Positions 1 through 9,735 of a DNA stretch of 64,000 bases are shown here, one piece after another. The first letter of the stretch is position 1. Each line of letters starts with the position of its first letter. The notes below the pieces were generated by a model, which was not told the origin of the DNA, made no database searches, and worked only from the letters and a program-made list of their open reading frames with translations. Source of the stretch: Salipiger profundus (GTDB taxonomy: Bacteria; Pseudomonadota; Alphaproteobacteria; Rhodobacterales; Rhodobacteraceae); assembly GCF_001969385.1 (NCBI RefSeq), contig NZ_CP014796.1:3613501-3677500 (forward strand), in the 5' to 3' direction. The translations under genes and the position numbers were made by a program.

Positions 1-2
1 AG

Positions 3-26
3 CCCGTGCTGGCACTGAAGATGTGA
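3..26 (+). CDS. C-terminal remnant of an upstream gene (partial, unidentified)
   Basis: The first bases read in frame 3 as PVLALKM followed by a stop, ending 19 bases before the next start codon. This spacing and strand fit the last codons of an upstream operon gene. In alpha-glucoside (agl) operons an alpha-glucosidase often precedes the ATPase gene, but seven residues are too few to identify it. Other frames through these bases cannot be excluded. Confidence 0.35.
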   Translation, partial: PVLALKM

Positions 27-45
27 TGCGGGGGAGAGGACGCAA

Positions 46-1137
46 ATGGCCGATCTGAAACTGAGCGATGTAGGCAAGACCTACGGCGGCGCGGTCGAGG
101 TGCTCAAGCACATCGACCTCGACATCAAGGCGGGCGAGCTGATCGTCTTCGTGGGACCCTCGGGCTGCGGCAAGTCCACGCTGCTGCGGATGATCGCGGG
201 GCTCGAGAAGATCTCGGCGGGCACGCTCGAGATCGACGGGCAGCGCGTCAACGACGTGCCGCCGGCGCAGCGTGGCATCGCCATGGTGTTCCAGAGCTAC
301 GCGCTTTATCCGCACATGACGGTGCGCGACAACATGGCCTTTGCGTTGCAGATCGCGAAGAAGTCGAAGGAGGAGATCGAGGAGTCGGTGCAGCGGGCGG
401 CGAAGATGCTGCAACTTACCGATTACCTCGACCGCCTGCCGAAGGCGCTGTCGGGCGGTCAGCGCCAGCGGGTCGCCATCGGCCGGGCCATCGTGCGCGA
501 TCCCAAGGTCTACCTCTTCGACGAGCCGCTCTCGAACCTCGACGCGGCGCTGCGCGTGGCGACCAGGATCGAGATCGCGCAGCTCAAGGAGAAGATGCCC
601 GACCGCACGATGATCTACGTCACCCACGACCAGGTCGAGGCGATGACGCTCGCCGACCGGATCGTGGTGCTGGCCAACAAGGGGATCGCGCAGGTGGGCT
701 CGCCGCTCGAGCTCTACGAGACGCCGAACTCGGAGTTCGTGGCGCAGTTCATCGGCTCGCCTGCCATGAACCTGATGCCCGGCGAGATCACCGGCACCGG
801 CGAGCGCACGACGGTGAAGCTCGAGCAGGGCGGCACGGCGGTCTCCGAGGTGCCGACCAGGGAGACGGACCGGGGGCTGAAGGTCAATGTCGGCATCCGG
901 CCGGAGGATTTCGTGATGGCCGAAGGCGAGGCCGCCTACAGCGGCACCGTCGCGTTGACCGAGGCGCTCGGCGAGGTGACGCTGCTCCACTTCGAACCGG
1001 AGACCGGCGCCCCCGAGGGGCTGGTCGCGAAGCTGCCGGGCATCCACCGCGGTCTGCGCGGCACCGAGGTGCGGCTGGGTGCGGAGCCGTCGAAGGTGCA
1101 TCTTTTCGCGAACGGGCAGTCGTTGCGCTACCGCTAG
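46..1137 (+). CDS. aglK: Alpha-glucoside-type ABC transporter ATP-binding protein (AglK/UgpC/MalK family)
   Basis: Cytoplasmic ATPase that powers a carbohydrate importer of the CUT1 class. Visible motifs are Walker A GPSGCGKST near residues 37-45, a Q-loop around FQSYALYPH, the ABC signature LSGGQRQR near 135, Walker B VYLFDEPLSNLD near 155-166 and the switch histidine in YVTHDQ. The C-terminal third, with GIRPEDF, is the TOBE-type regulatory domain, so the protein is the full family length (363 aa). Wording throughout, including RVNDVPP and AALRVATRIEIA, resembles rhizobial AglK more than UgpC, which points to alpha-glucosides such as sucrose, trehalose or maltose. The permease and binding-protein genes must lie before the window. 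GGGGAGAGG precedes the ATG. The exact sugar is inferred, not shown. Confidence 0.85.
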   Translation: MADLKLSDVGKTYGGAVEVLKHIDLDIKAGELIVFVGPSGCGKSTLLRMIAGLEKISAGTLEIDGQRVNDVPPAQRGIAMVFQSYALYPHMTVRDNMAFALQIAKKSKEEIEESVQRAAKMLQLTDYLDRLPKALSGGQRQRVAIGRAIVRDPKVYLFDEPLSNLDAALRVATRIEIAQLKEKMPDRTMIYVTHDQVEAMTLADRIVVLANKGIAQVGSPLELYETPNSEFVAQFIGSPAMNLMPGEITGTGERTTVKLEQGGTAVSEVPTRETDRGLKVNVGIRPEDFVMAEGEAAYSGTVALTEALGEVTLLHFEPETGAPEGLVAKLPGIHRGLRGTEVRLGAEPSKVHLFANGQSLRYR

Positions 1138-1191
1138 GTCCGGGCCGCTGCGGAGGTTAGACCTCGCGCGGTCCGCGTGGATGGCAATCGT

Positions 1192-1260
1192 GGGCGGGGG
1201 CTCTGCCCCCGTCCGCGCCTGTGCGCGGACTCCCCCGAGGGTATTTTCGAAGAGAAGAAG
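1192..1260 (+). repeat. GC-rich double-hairpin intergenic repeat, copy A
   Basis: A perfect hairpin built on GGGGG-CTCTG-CCCCC (1196-1210) is followed by a second perfect hairpin with 8-bp arms (1211-1230) and then a conserved tail CCCCCGAGGGTATTTTCGAA. The same three-part arrangement occurs at 8116, 36796 and, inverted, 36996. Copy A lies between the convergent ends of aglK and the Tat-exported hypothetical gene, where a transcription-ending role would make sense. Confidence 0.75.
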
Positions 1261-1307
1261 GACGGGCGTTGCGCGTGGTGGCGAAGCCCGTCGCCGCGCC
1301 GCCACGG

Positions 1308-1625
1308 TCAGCCGGTGCTGTCCTCGATGGTGAGCGCCTCGGCCGTCATCCGGTCGGGGAATGGGCCGGCGATGCGGCGGCCGGACACGCTGAGACGGGT
1401 GCCAGGTGCGAGCGTCTCCGGGCGGCGGTCGCGCAGGGTGACGATCCACTCGGTGCCGTCGTCGGTCACGAGCAGGATGTCGTCGGGCCCCTCGGTGCGC
1501 CTGTGCAGCAGGGTGCCGCTGATCTCGATCCTCGGGCGCCGCAGGTGCGACGCGCGGGCGCCACCCGCGATCAAGGTGCCGGCGCCAAGAACCCCGGCGA
1601 TCATTTCCCTGCGCGTGAACCTCAT
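1308..1625 (-). CDS. Tat-exported hypothetical protein
   Basis: Small protein of 105 aa whose N-terminus carries TRREMIAGVLGAG followed by an alanine-rich stretch and GARAS, which fits a twin-arginine signal peptide with cleavage near residue 26. The mature part is about 80 residues of short beta-like segments (IEISGTLL, DILLVTDDGTEWIV, RLSVSGRRI) that suggest a small beta-barrel, OB-like fold. I do not recognise a named family and assign no function. GGAG sits 8 bases before the ATG. It lies downstream of the rhodanese gene on the same strand, about 80 bases away, so the two could be co-transcribed. Confidence 0.6.
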   Translation of the reverse strand: MRFTRREMIAGVLGAGTLIAGGARASHLRRPRIEISGTLLHRRTEGPDDILLVTDDGTEWIVTLRDRRPETLAPGTRLSVSGRRIAGPFPDRMTAEALTIEDSTG

Positions 1626-1707
1626 CCTGCCGCTCCACCTGGTGTCCTTTCGGAAAAGTTAGGCGAAGCGGGCAGGGCTCGGATCACACGCTTTCGTGAT
1701 CGGCGGA

Positions 1708-2067
1708 TCAGCGCTCGATTTGACCGCCGGCGCGCTGCCAGTGCGCGAGGCCGCCGATGTTGTGGACATCGCCGTGACCGAAGCGGCGCAATGTCTTGGC
1801 GGCCATGGCGGAGCGGGCGCCGCTGGCGCAGTAGAGCGCGATCGGCTTGCCGGTGCCGAGCTCTGGCAGGTACTCCGGACTGCGGGGATCGCAGCGCATG
1901 GCGAGGGGCGCCATGGGCACGTGCAGCGCACCCTTTGCCTTGCCGGTCGCGGCGACCTCGGCGCCATCGCGGATGTCGAGGACCACGACGTCGCCGTCCC
2001 GCGATTTGTCGACGGCATCGCGGGCGGTCATCTCGGTGGGTCGGTGGCGGGAGAGGAAGGCGAACAT
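1708..2067 (-). CDS. Single-domain rhodanese (sulfurtransferase)
   Basis: Cytoplasmic protein of 119 aa with one rhodanese fold. The active-site loop YCASGARSAMA carries the persulfide-forming cysteine, and the N-terminal DVVVLDIRDGAEVAATG and C-terminal HNIGGLAHW segments are family hallmarks. Such proteins move sulfane sulfur from thiosulfate or persulfides to acceptors. I start it at the ATG at 2067 (MFAFLSRHRP) because GGAG lies 9 bases upstream; a longer frame begins at 2109 but has no better ribosome site. Its promoter region contains a dyad of the ATTC-N8-GAAT type (2101-2122), which in related bacteria is bound by persulfide-sensing ArsR-family repressors. Divergent from uvrA. Confidence 0.85.
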   Translation of the reverse strand: MFAFLSRHRPTEMTARDAVDKSRDGDVVVLDIRDGAEVAATGKAKGALHVPMAPLAMRCDPRSPEYLPELGTGKPIALYCASGARSAMAAKTLRRFGHGDVHNIGGLAHWQRAGGQIER

Positions 2068-2100
2068 CGGGGCGTCTCCGTGACTTTTGCCCAAGCGATA

Positions 2101-2122
2101 TACATTCATAATGGCGAATGTA
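2101..2122 (-). promoter_or_regulatory. Candidate persulfide-sensor (SqrR/BigR-type) operator
   Basis: Perfect dyad TACATTC-N8-GAATGTA. On the minus strand it lies across a plausible promoter, with TTTACA as -35 and TATATC as -10 separated by 16 bases, about 35 bases before the rhodanese start. ATTC-N8-GAAT matches what I recall of the SqrR recognition sequence of Rhodobacter capsulatus. No regulator gene is seen in the window. Confidence 0.55.
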
Positions 2123-2138
2123 AAGTCGTCGTGGTAAA

Positions 2139-2153
2139 GTTCCCGCTATGTTC
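2139..2153 (+). promoter_or_regulatory. LexA-type SOS box upstream of uvrA
   Basis: GTTC-CCGCTAT-GTTC is an exact direct repeat GTTC-N7-GTTC, the LexA recognition pattern of alphaproteobacteria. It sits 66 bases before the uvrA ATG, a suitable place for SOS repression of the excision-repair gene. Confidence 0.75.
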
Positions 2154-2218
2154 TTCATTTGAGATTGGCGAAACGCCGCGCTTCGCCTATGTAACGGGCA
2201 ACCCCGTCCGGAGGCCCC

Positions 2219-5083
<2,865 letters not shown>

Positions 5084-5133
5084 GGCGGCGCCACGGGTAT
5101 CGGCCCACCGTGGATCTGGCGATGGGCAAAATA

Positions 5134-5163
5134 AAACGGGCCGGTGATGACCGGCCCGTTTCG
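5134..5163. terminator. Bidirectional terminator between uvrA and the 5191 gene
   Basis: Perfect 12-bp stem AAACGGGCCGGT / ACCGGCCCGTTT with a GATG loop, rich in A before and T after, so it can stop transcription from uvrA on one strand and from the convergent small gene on the other. Confidence 0.85.
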
Positions 5164-5190
5164 CGTTGGTTGGCGTGTTGCTGCGACAGC

Positions 5191-5562
5191 TTACTGCGAC
5201 AGCGCCGAAAGCGCGCCGATCACGTCGAGCACGCGGCGGGTGTCCGGGTCGACCCGGTAGACCACGTTGTCGTCGCGGTAGTAGGTGCCGGTGCGGGTCA
5301 GCCCGTAGCGCTCGGGGTTCTCGATGACCTCGCGCATACCGTCATAGCGGTCGCCTTCGCTGAAGCGATAGCGGTGGGTTTCCTCGCGGCGCTCCTTCGT
5401 CTGTTCGTACTGCTTGCGCTGCGGCATCTTCTTGGCCTGTCCCGGCGGGACACAGCCCTTGTCCGCCAGACCCGGAGGGCAGCCCTTGGGGCTTGCCGTC
5501 GCGGTGAGCGGCATGCTCAACGCGGTTGCGGAAAGGGCGACAAGTGCGATCTTGCGAAACAT
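5191..5562 (-). CDS. Small exported hypothetical protein
   Basis: Protein of 123 aa starting MFRKIALVALSATALSM with a classical Sec signal peptide and a likely cleavage after LTATAS. The mature part begins with a short cysteine- and glycine-rich segment (GCPPGLADKGCVPPGQAKK), then a highly charged middle with many K, R and E, and ends with a segment containing YYRDDNVVYRVD and a hydrophobic tail. The Pro-Pro-Gly-Gln-Ala-Lys pattern resembles periplasmic RcnB-like or related small proteins, but the match is too loose to name. I chose the internal ATG at 5562 because the upstream residues (SRRHL) do not fit a leader. It is convergent with uvrA. Confidence 0.65.
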   Translation of the reverse strand: MFRKIALVALSATALSMPLTATASPKGCPPGLADKGCVPPGQAKKMPQRKQYEQTKERREETHRYRFSEGDRYDGMREVIENPERYGLTRTGTYYRDDNVVYRVDPDTRRVLDVIGALSALSQ

Positions 5563-5668
5563 GAGATGTCTCCTGCTTTGATATTCGTCAGGAGTTGAAC
5601 GCACATCTCGCCGATTTCCGTTCAGAAAATTTTTGACAACGGCGAAGATCGGCCAACCTGCCCGGCAG

Positions 5669-5869
5669 TCATTTGCCGATCGAACAGGTATTTATGCCGA
5701 AAACCGAATAAATCGGGCATGTTCCGAGAAGCCCCGTCACCAGCGGAATGATGCCGAGCAGGTAGAGCCAGCTGTAGGGGCCGTCGGTCAGGAAGAAGGC
5801 GAGCACGAGAAGCGCACCGACGACGATGCGGACGACCTTGTCGATGCCTCCGACGTTCTTGGCAAACAT
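5669..5869 (-). CDS. YgaP-like DUF2892 inner-membrane protein
   Basis: Protein of 66 aa with two membrane helices (RIVVGALLVLAFFL and WLYLLGIIPLVTGLLG) and the family pattern NVGGIDKVVR at the start and GTCPIYSVFGINTC at the end. This is the membrane half of E. coli YgaP, which pairs it with a rhodanese; here it stands alone, although a rhodanese gene lies 3.6 kb away. The start at 5869 is preceded by AAAGGATCACATC. The two C-terminal cysteines are conserved in the family. A dyad of the TCTGTGA-N5-TCACAGA type lies 66-84 bases upstream of the start. Confidence 0.8.
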   Translation of the reverse strand: MFAKNVGGIDKVVRIVVGALLVLAFFLTDGPYSWLYLLGIIPLVTGLLGTCPIYSVFGINTCSIGK

Positions 5870-5934
5870 GATGTGATCCTTTCGGGATGATGGAGCCGTT
5901 TTGTGCCCCATCATCGCGCAGGCGGCATCGCATG

Positions 5935-5953
5935 TCTGTGATATGGTCACAGA
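5935..5953. promoter_or_regulatory. Perfect inverted repeat, possible operator or stop signal
   Basis: TCTGTGA-TATGG-TCACAGA is a perfect 7-bp dyad with a 5-base spacer, located between the end of the enoyl-CoA hydratase gene and the DUF2892 gene. Its half-sites TGTGA/TCACA resemble CRP-family sites, but the spacer is one base shorter than the CRP consensus. There is no T-run after it on the minus strand, so an operator is somewhat more likely than a terminator. Confidence 0.45.
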
Positions 5954-5960
5954 GCGGTGG

Positions 5961-6746
5961 TTATTGCGACCAGTCGGGCGCGCGCTTTTCCAGAAACGCC
6001 GCGATGCCTTCCTCGGTGTCGCGCCAGAGCATGTTTTCGACCATGACCTGGCCCGCGTAGGCGTAGGCCTCTTCGGTGGTCATGGCAGCCTGCGCGTAGA
6101 ACGCTTCCTTGCCGATCTTCACCGCCGCGCCGAGCTTGCCCGCGACGGTCTCGGCAAGCTCCTCCGCCGCCGTCTCGAGCCCATCGGCCGGCACGACCCG
6201 GTTCACGAGACCCATGCGGCAGGCCTCCTCGGCGTCGGCGAAACGACCGGTCGAGAGCATCTCGAAGGCGTGTTTCGGTGCGATGTTTCGGGTGAGCGCC
6301 ACCATCGGCGTCGAGCAGAAGAGCCCGATGTTCACGCCGTTGACGCCGAAGCGCGTGCCTTCGGCCGCTACCGCGAGATCGCAGGAGGCGACGAGTTGGC
6401 AACCGGCGGCGGTGGCAATCCCGTGCACCTGCGCGATTACCGGCTGCGGCAGCTTCTGGAGGCCGGTCATCACCGAAGAGCAGCGGGCGAAGAGGTCCGC
6501 GAAATAGGCGCGGCCGCCGTCCTCGGCCTGTCGGCCCGCCTGCATCTCCTTGAGGTCGTGCCCGGCGCAGAACACCTTGCCCGCGCCCGAGAGCACCACG
6601 GCGCGGATCTTTCGGTCTTCGCGCAGTGCCTCGATCTGCTCCTGCAATGCGGCCAGCATCGCGTCGGAGAGCGGGTTGAGCCGCTCGGGCGCATTCAGGC
6701 GCAGGTGCGCGACCGCCCCTTTGTCGTGACGTTCCAGGATCCCCAT
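5961..6746 (-). CDS. Enoyl-CoA hydratase/isomerase family protein
   Basis: Crotonase-fold enzyme of 261 aa. The CoA-binding/oxyanion segment GKVFCAGHDLKEM and the second oxyanion loop HGIATAAGCQLVASCDLAVA are intact, and FGVNGVNIGLFCST follows as in family members. The usual catalytic glutamate pair of fatty-acid hydratases is not clearly present, so the reaction may be hydration, isomerisation or another crotonase reaction; family members with this wording are often annotated without substrate. The start at 6746 (MGILERHDKG) follows GGAGGAC. It is divergent from a PaaI-type thioesterase gene with 57 bases between the two starts, suggesting a shared promoter zone and a role in acyl-CoA turnover. 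Confidence 0.88.
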   Translation of the reverse strand: MGILERHDKGAVAHLRLNAPERLNPLSDAMLAALQEQIEALREDRKIRAVVLSGAGKVFCAGHDLKEMQAGRQAEDGGRAYFADLFARCSSVMTGLQKLPQPVIAQVHGIATAAGCQLVASCDLAVAAEGTRFGVNGVNIGLFCSTPMVALTRNIAPKHAFEMLSTGRFADAEEACRMGLVNRVVPADGLETAAEELAETVAGKLGAAVKIGKEAFYAQAAMTTEEAYAYAGQVMVENMLWRDTEEGIAAFLEKRAPDWSQ

Positions 6747-6803
6747 CTTGTCCTCCCAATGGCTTTCGGGGCAGCTTAGCCAGCGCAGGGCAGGGAGGAA
6801 AGC

Positions 6804-7232
6804 ATGGCGCTGAAGTTCACGATACTCGAGATGGAGGCCTATCTTGCCGAGGTCTTTCCGCAGGTCGACGGCATGTTCGGGATCGACCGCATGGACGAGG
6901 CCCTGCTGGTGATGCGGCTGCATGTCTCGGACAGCCACTTGCGGCCCGGCGGCACGGTCTCGGGGCCGTCGATGTTCGCGCTGGCGGATGTTGCGGCCTA
7001 TGTCGCGACGCTGGCGCGGATCGGCAGGCAGGCACTGACGGTCACGACCCATTGCTCGATCGACTTCATGCGCAAGCCGGTATCGGGTGCCGACATGCTG
7101 GCCGAGGCGCGGGTGCTGAAGATGGGCCGAAGCCTGAGCGTGACCGACGTGCTGCTGTTCTCGGAAGGCTCCGACAAGCCGGTCGCCCATGCCTCGCTGA
7201 CCTATTCGATCCCGCCGGTGCCGGTGGGCTAG
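6804..7232 (+). CDS. PaaI-family (hotdog-fold) thioesterase
   Basis: Protein of 142 aa with the hotdog pattern: DSHLRPGGTVSGPSMFALADVAAYVA forms the central helix region carrying the expected Asp/Gly substrate-binding elements, followed by TTHCSIDFMRKP and a C-terminal strand VAHASLTYSIP. The family hydrolyses acyl-CoA thioesters, often as a housekeeping function. GGGAGGAAAGC precedes the ATG. It faces the enoyl-CoA hydratase gene across a 57-base intergenic region and converges with the sulfotransferase gene with only one base between stop codons. Substrate is unknown. Confidence 0.85.
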   Translation: MALKFTILEMEAYLAEVFPQVDGMFGIDRMDEALLVMRLHVSDSHLRPGGTVSGPSMFALADVAAYVATLARIGRQALTVTTHCSIDFMRKPVSGADMLAEARVLKMGRSLSVTDVLLFSEGSDKPVAHASLTYSIPPVPVG

Positions 7233-7233
7233 G

Positions 7234-8085
7234 TCAGAGCATGTGTGCGTGGGGCCAGAGCGCTGCCGCCTCGGGAAGCCGGGCGAGCACGGTTTCGTAG
7301 TCGCGCGCGAAACTCGGGAAGACCTCGGCGGCGAGCCCGTCGGGCAGCGCGCTGCGATCGCCCGCCGCGTTGACCGGCGCGCCGCCCGCTTCGGGCCGCG
7401 CGGGGATGCCGACATAGTCGGACAGCGCCGAGATGGTTCGGGGCGTGAAGAGATGCTCGTAGAGGGTAACGAATTGCCGATCGCGCGGGAACACCGCGTC
7501 GAGCCGCGCGAGTGTCACGTGGTAGTCGGGATCGGTGGTGCCGGTGCCGCCGGGGGCGAAGAAATGCAGGAAGGCCTCGCGGTCGGACAGGTCGTCGGCA
7601 AGCTTGCTCTTGCGGCGATACATCTTCAGCAGCGACCATGCTCGCTCGATGGGGTCGCGCAGGGTGAAGACGATCTTCACCGTGATGTCGCGGGCGGCAA
7701 AGCCCACGTCGATCCGGCGCAAGGTCTCGACGGAAAGCGCCGCGTAGCCGGGGGTCACGTCGCCGGTCAGCCAGGTGCCGGGGCGGTCGAGCAGCCCGGC
7801 GAAATAGGGCACGTAGCGGTTCGTGTCCTGTTGCAGGTGCCAGCGCAGCACCTTTCCGCGCGGCTTCAGCCCGAAGCGGCGGTGCAGGGCAAACTCGGCC
7901 CGCCGGTAGGCCGGCGGCTCGGGCATCAGGAAATGCGCCTTCTCCGGCACCGTGGCCGCGTCCCAGACCTGCATCTCGCCGAGCGGGCCCATATCGGCGC
8001 CGGGCGCGTCGCCGAGGTAGGTGCGGATCCAGGTGGTGCCGGATTTCGAGGCGCCGGGGCAGAGTATGAAGGTCTTGGCGGGCAT
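7234..8085 (-). CDS. Sulfotransferase-domain protein
   Basis: Protein of 283 aa with the 5'-phosphosulfate-binding loop CPGASKSGTTWIRTYL at residues 9-24 and a downstream segment VKIVFTLRDPIERAWS that matches the 3'-phosphate-binding strand and helix of PAPS-dependent sulfotransferases. These enzymes transfer sulfate from PAPS to hydroxyl or amino groups of sugars, lipids or other acceptors; the acceptor cannot be read from the sequence. It is flanked by an unrelated thioesterase gene and by a copy of the intergenic hairpin repeat, so the context does not help. No signal peptide or membrane segment is visible, indicating a cytoplasmic enzyme. Confidence 0.85.
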   Translation of the reverse strand: MPAKTFILCPGASKSGTTWIRTYLGDAPGADMGPLGEMQVWDAATVPEKAHFLMPEPPAYRRAEFALHRRFGLKPRGKVLRWHLQQDTNRYVPYFAGLLDRPGTWLTGDVTPGYAALSVETLRRIDVGFAARDITVKIVFTLRDPIERAWSLLKMYRRKSKLADDLSDREAFLHFFAPGGTGTTDPDYHVTLARLDAVFPRDRQFVTLYEHLFTPRTISALSDYVGIPARPEAGGAPVNAAGDRSALPDGLAAEVFPSFARDYETVLARLPEAAALWPHAHML

Positions 8086-8115
8086 GTCGCGCGGGCTTTC
8101 GAGTTCGGGCCGGGT

Positions 8116-8175
8116 GGGGCTCTGCCCCGCCGCGGCTGCGCCGCGACTCCCCGGGATATTTCTGGCCAGAAGAAA
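8116..8175 (+). repeat. GC-rich double-hairpin intergenic repeat, copy B
   Basis: GGGGC-TCT-GCCCC hairpin (8116-8128), then CGCGGC-TGC-GCCGCG hairpin (8131-8145), then the tail ACTCCCCGGGATATTTCTGG. It has the same order as copies A, C and D, with a more divergent tail. It lies between the TetR gene stop and the sulfotransferase gene start. Confidence 0.65.
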
Positions 8176-8204
8176 CGCCGGGCGGTGTCTCCGGCAGGCC
8201 GGAG

Positions 8205-8822
8205 TCAGGCGTCGGGCGGGATGAGACCGAGGCCGCGAAGGTAGATGCCGATGCCGCTTTCCAGGAGCGCTTCGGGCGGGAAGGGCGATTGCGTGCCCGG
8301 CGAATTGCGGGCGAAAAGCTCGACCACGCCGTGCGACAGCGCCCAGATGTGGGCCGAGACCATCGACGGCGGCGGCCGCTTGGCCGGCGGGATGTGTTGC
8401 GAGAGCTCCTCGGCGGCGCGTTCCTGCACGCCGCGGGCGCGGGTGGAGACGGCGGCGAGCTCGGGAGAATGGTTCACCGAGATGCCGCTTTCGAACATCG
8501 CGATGTAGTGGCCGGGGTGGCGACGCGCGAAGGCGAGATAGGCGCGGCCTGTGGCCTCCAGCGCGGCAAGCGCCGAGGGTTGGCCGGTCTCGTAGGCGTA
8601 TTGCATGAGGTCGGCGAAGATCTCGTAGCCTTGCCGCGCGGCCTCGGCGATGAGGTCCTCGCGTCCGCCGAAATGCCGGTAGACGGCGGCGGGCGTGACG
8701 CCGGCCTGCTTGGCGGTCTCGGACAGGGTGAAGCCCGTGGGGCCCTTCTGCTCAATCAGCACGAGGGCCGCATCGACCAGCGCCTGCCGCAGGTTGCCAT
8801 GGTGATAGCCGCGTTTAGGCAT
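8205..8822 (-). CDS. TetR/AcrR-family transcriptional regulator
   Basis: Protein of 205 aa. The N-terminal DNA-binding domain is clear: [22 protein letters not shown] leads into the helix-turn-helix [25 protein letters not shown]. The remaining 140 residues are a helical ligand-binding domain of the WHG type. The start ATG at 8820-8822 overlaps the stop codon of the upstream polyphosphate kinase gene by 8 bases, so the two are translationally coupled. This makes a regulator of polyphosphate or phosphate-starvation genes conceivable, but the ligand and targets are unknown. A hairpin repeat lies after its stop. Confidence 0.9.
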   Translation of the reverse strand: MPKRGYHHGNLRQALVDAALVLIEQKGPTGFTLSETAKQAGVTPAAVYRHFGGREDLIAEAARQGYEIFADLMQYAYETGQPSALAALEATGRAYLAFARRHPGHYIAMFESGISVNHSPELAAVSTRARGVQERAAEELSQHIPPAKRPPPSMVSAHIWALSHGVVELFARNSPGTQSPFPPEALLESGIGIYLRGLGLIPPDA

Positions 8823-9684
8823 CCCAGATCTCGGGACCGCCGGCGATCTTCGGGTCGGGCACGCCGACTGCCTTCTCGTCCTTTCCGGAATAGTCGAGAT
8901 GGTCGAGCACGTGCCGGATCGCTGCGATCCGTGCCCGGCGCTTGTCATCGGAGCGGATGATGGTCCAGGGGGCCTCGGCGCTGTGCGAGCGGGACAGGGT
9001 CTCGCGCATGGCTGCGCTGTATTCGTGCCAGAGCTTCAGGCCCTCGACGTCGATGCTGCTGAGCTTCCACTGCTTGAGCGGATCCTGCTCGCGGGCGACG
9101 AAGCGGCGGAGCTGTTCGGCCCGGCCGACGTTCAGCCAGAACTTGAAGAGCAGGATGCCTTCCTCGACGAGCATCTTCTCGAAGTCGGGCACCTGCGCGA
9201 AGAAATGCTCGCGCTGCGCCTCGGTGCAGAAGCCGAAGACCTTCTCGACGACGCCGCGATTGTACCAGCTGCGGTCGTAGAAGACGATTTCTCCGCCGCT
9301 CGGAAGGTGGTCGATATAGCGCTGGAAATACCATTGTGTCGCCTCGGTGTCCGACGGCTTCGAAAGCGCCACGACGCGGGCGCCGCGCGGGTTGAGGTTC
9401 TCGCGGAAGCGCTTGATGGTGCCGCCCTTGCCGGCGGCGTCGCGGCCCTCGAAGACGATGGCGATGCGCTGGCCGGTCGCCTTGGCCCAGCTCTGCATCT
9501 TGACCAGTTCGATCTGCAGCGCGTCCATCTCGCGGCGGTAGGCCTTTTTGCCCATTTCCTCGGAATAGGGATAGGAGGCCGAGAGGATTTCATCCTTGTC
9601 GGCGCGCCGCAGGGTGTTGCGGATGTCCTCGGGGGCATCGTTGTCGAAGAAGGCGCTGATCGCGCCATCGAAGGGAAGGGTCAC
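8815..9684 (-). CDS. ppk2: Polyphosphate kinase 2
   Basis: PPK2-family kinase of 289 aa that transfers phosphate between polyphosphate and nucleotides. Walker [16 protein letters not shown] and Walker [14 protein letters not shown] are complete, as are the lid-region residues of a single-domain PPK2. There is no ATG; I prefer the GTG at 9684 (reads [10 protein letters not shown]) because AGGA lies 9 bases upstream and this is where the conserved region begins. A GTG at 9717 would add 11 residues. Its 3' end overlaps the TetR gene by 8 bases. Whether it prefers GDP, ADP or AMP as acceptor cannot be decided by eye. Confidence 0.93.
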   Translation of the reverse strand: MTLPFDGAISAFFDNDAPEDIRNTLRRADKDEILSASYPYSEEMGKKAYRREMDALQIELVKMQSWAKATGQRIAIVFEGRDAAGKGGTIKRFRENLNPRGARVVALSKPSDTEATQWYFQRYIDHLPSGGEIVFYDRSWYNRGVVEKVFGFCTEAQREHFFAQVPDFEKMLVEEGILLFKFWLNVGRAEQLRRFVAREQDPLKQWKLSSIDVEGLKLWHEYSAAMRETLSRSHSAEAPWTIIRSDDKRRARIAAIRHVLDHLDYSGKDEKAVGVPDPKIAGGPEIWDA

Positions 9685-9735
9685 GGCCGGAGTCCTGTCT
9701 CTTGTTTTTCCGGGCACTATGGAATGTGAAAGGCC

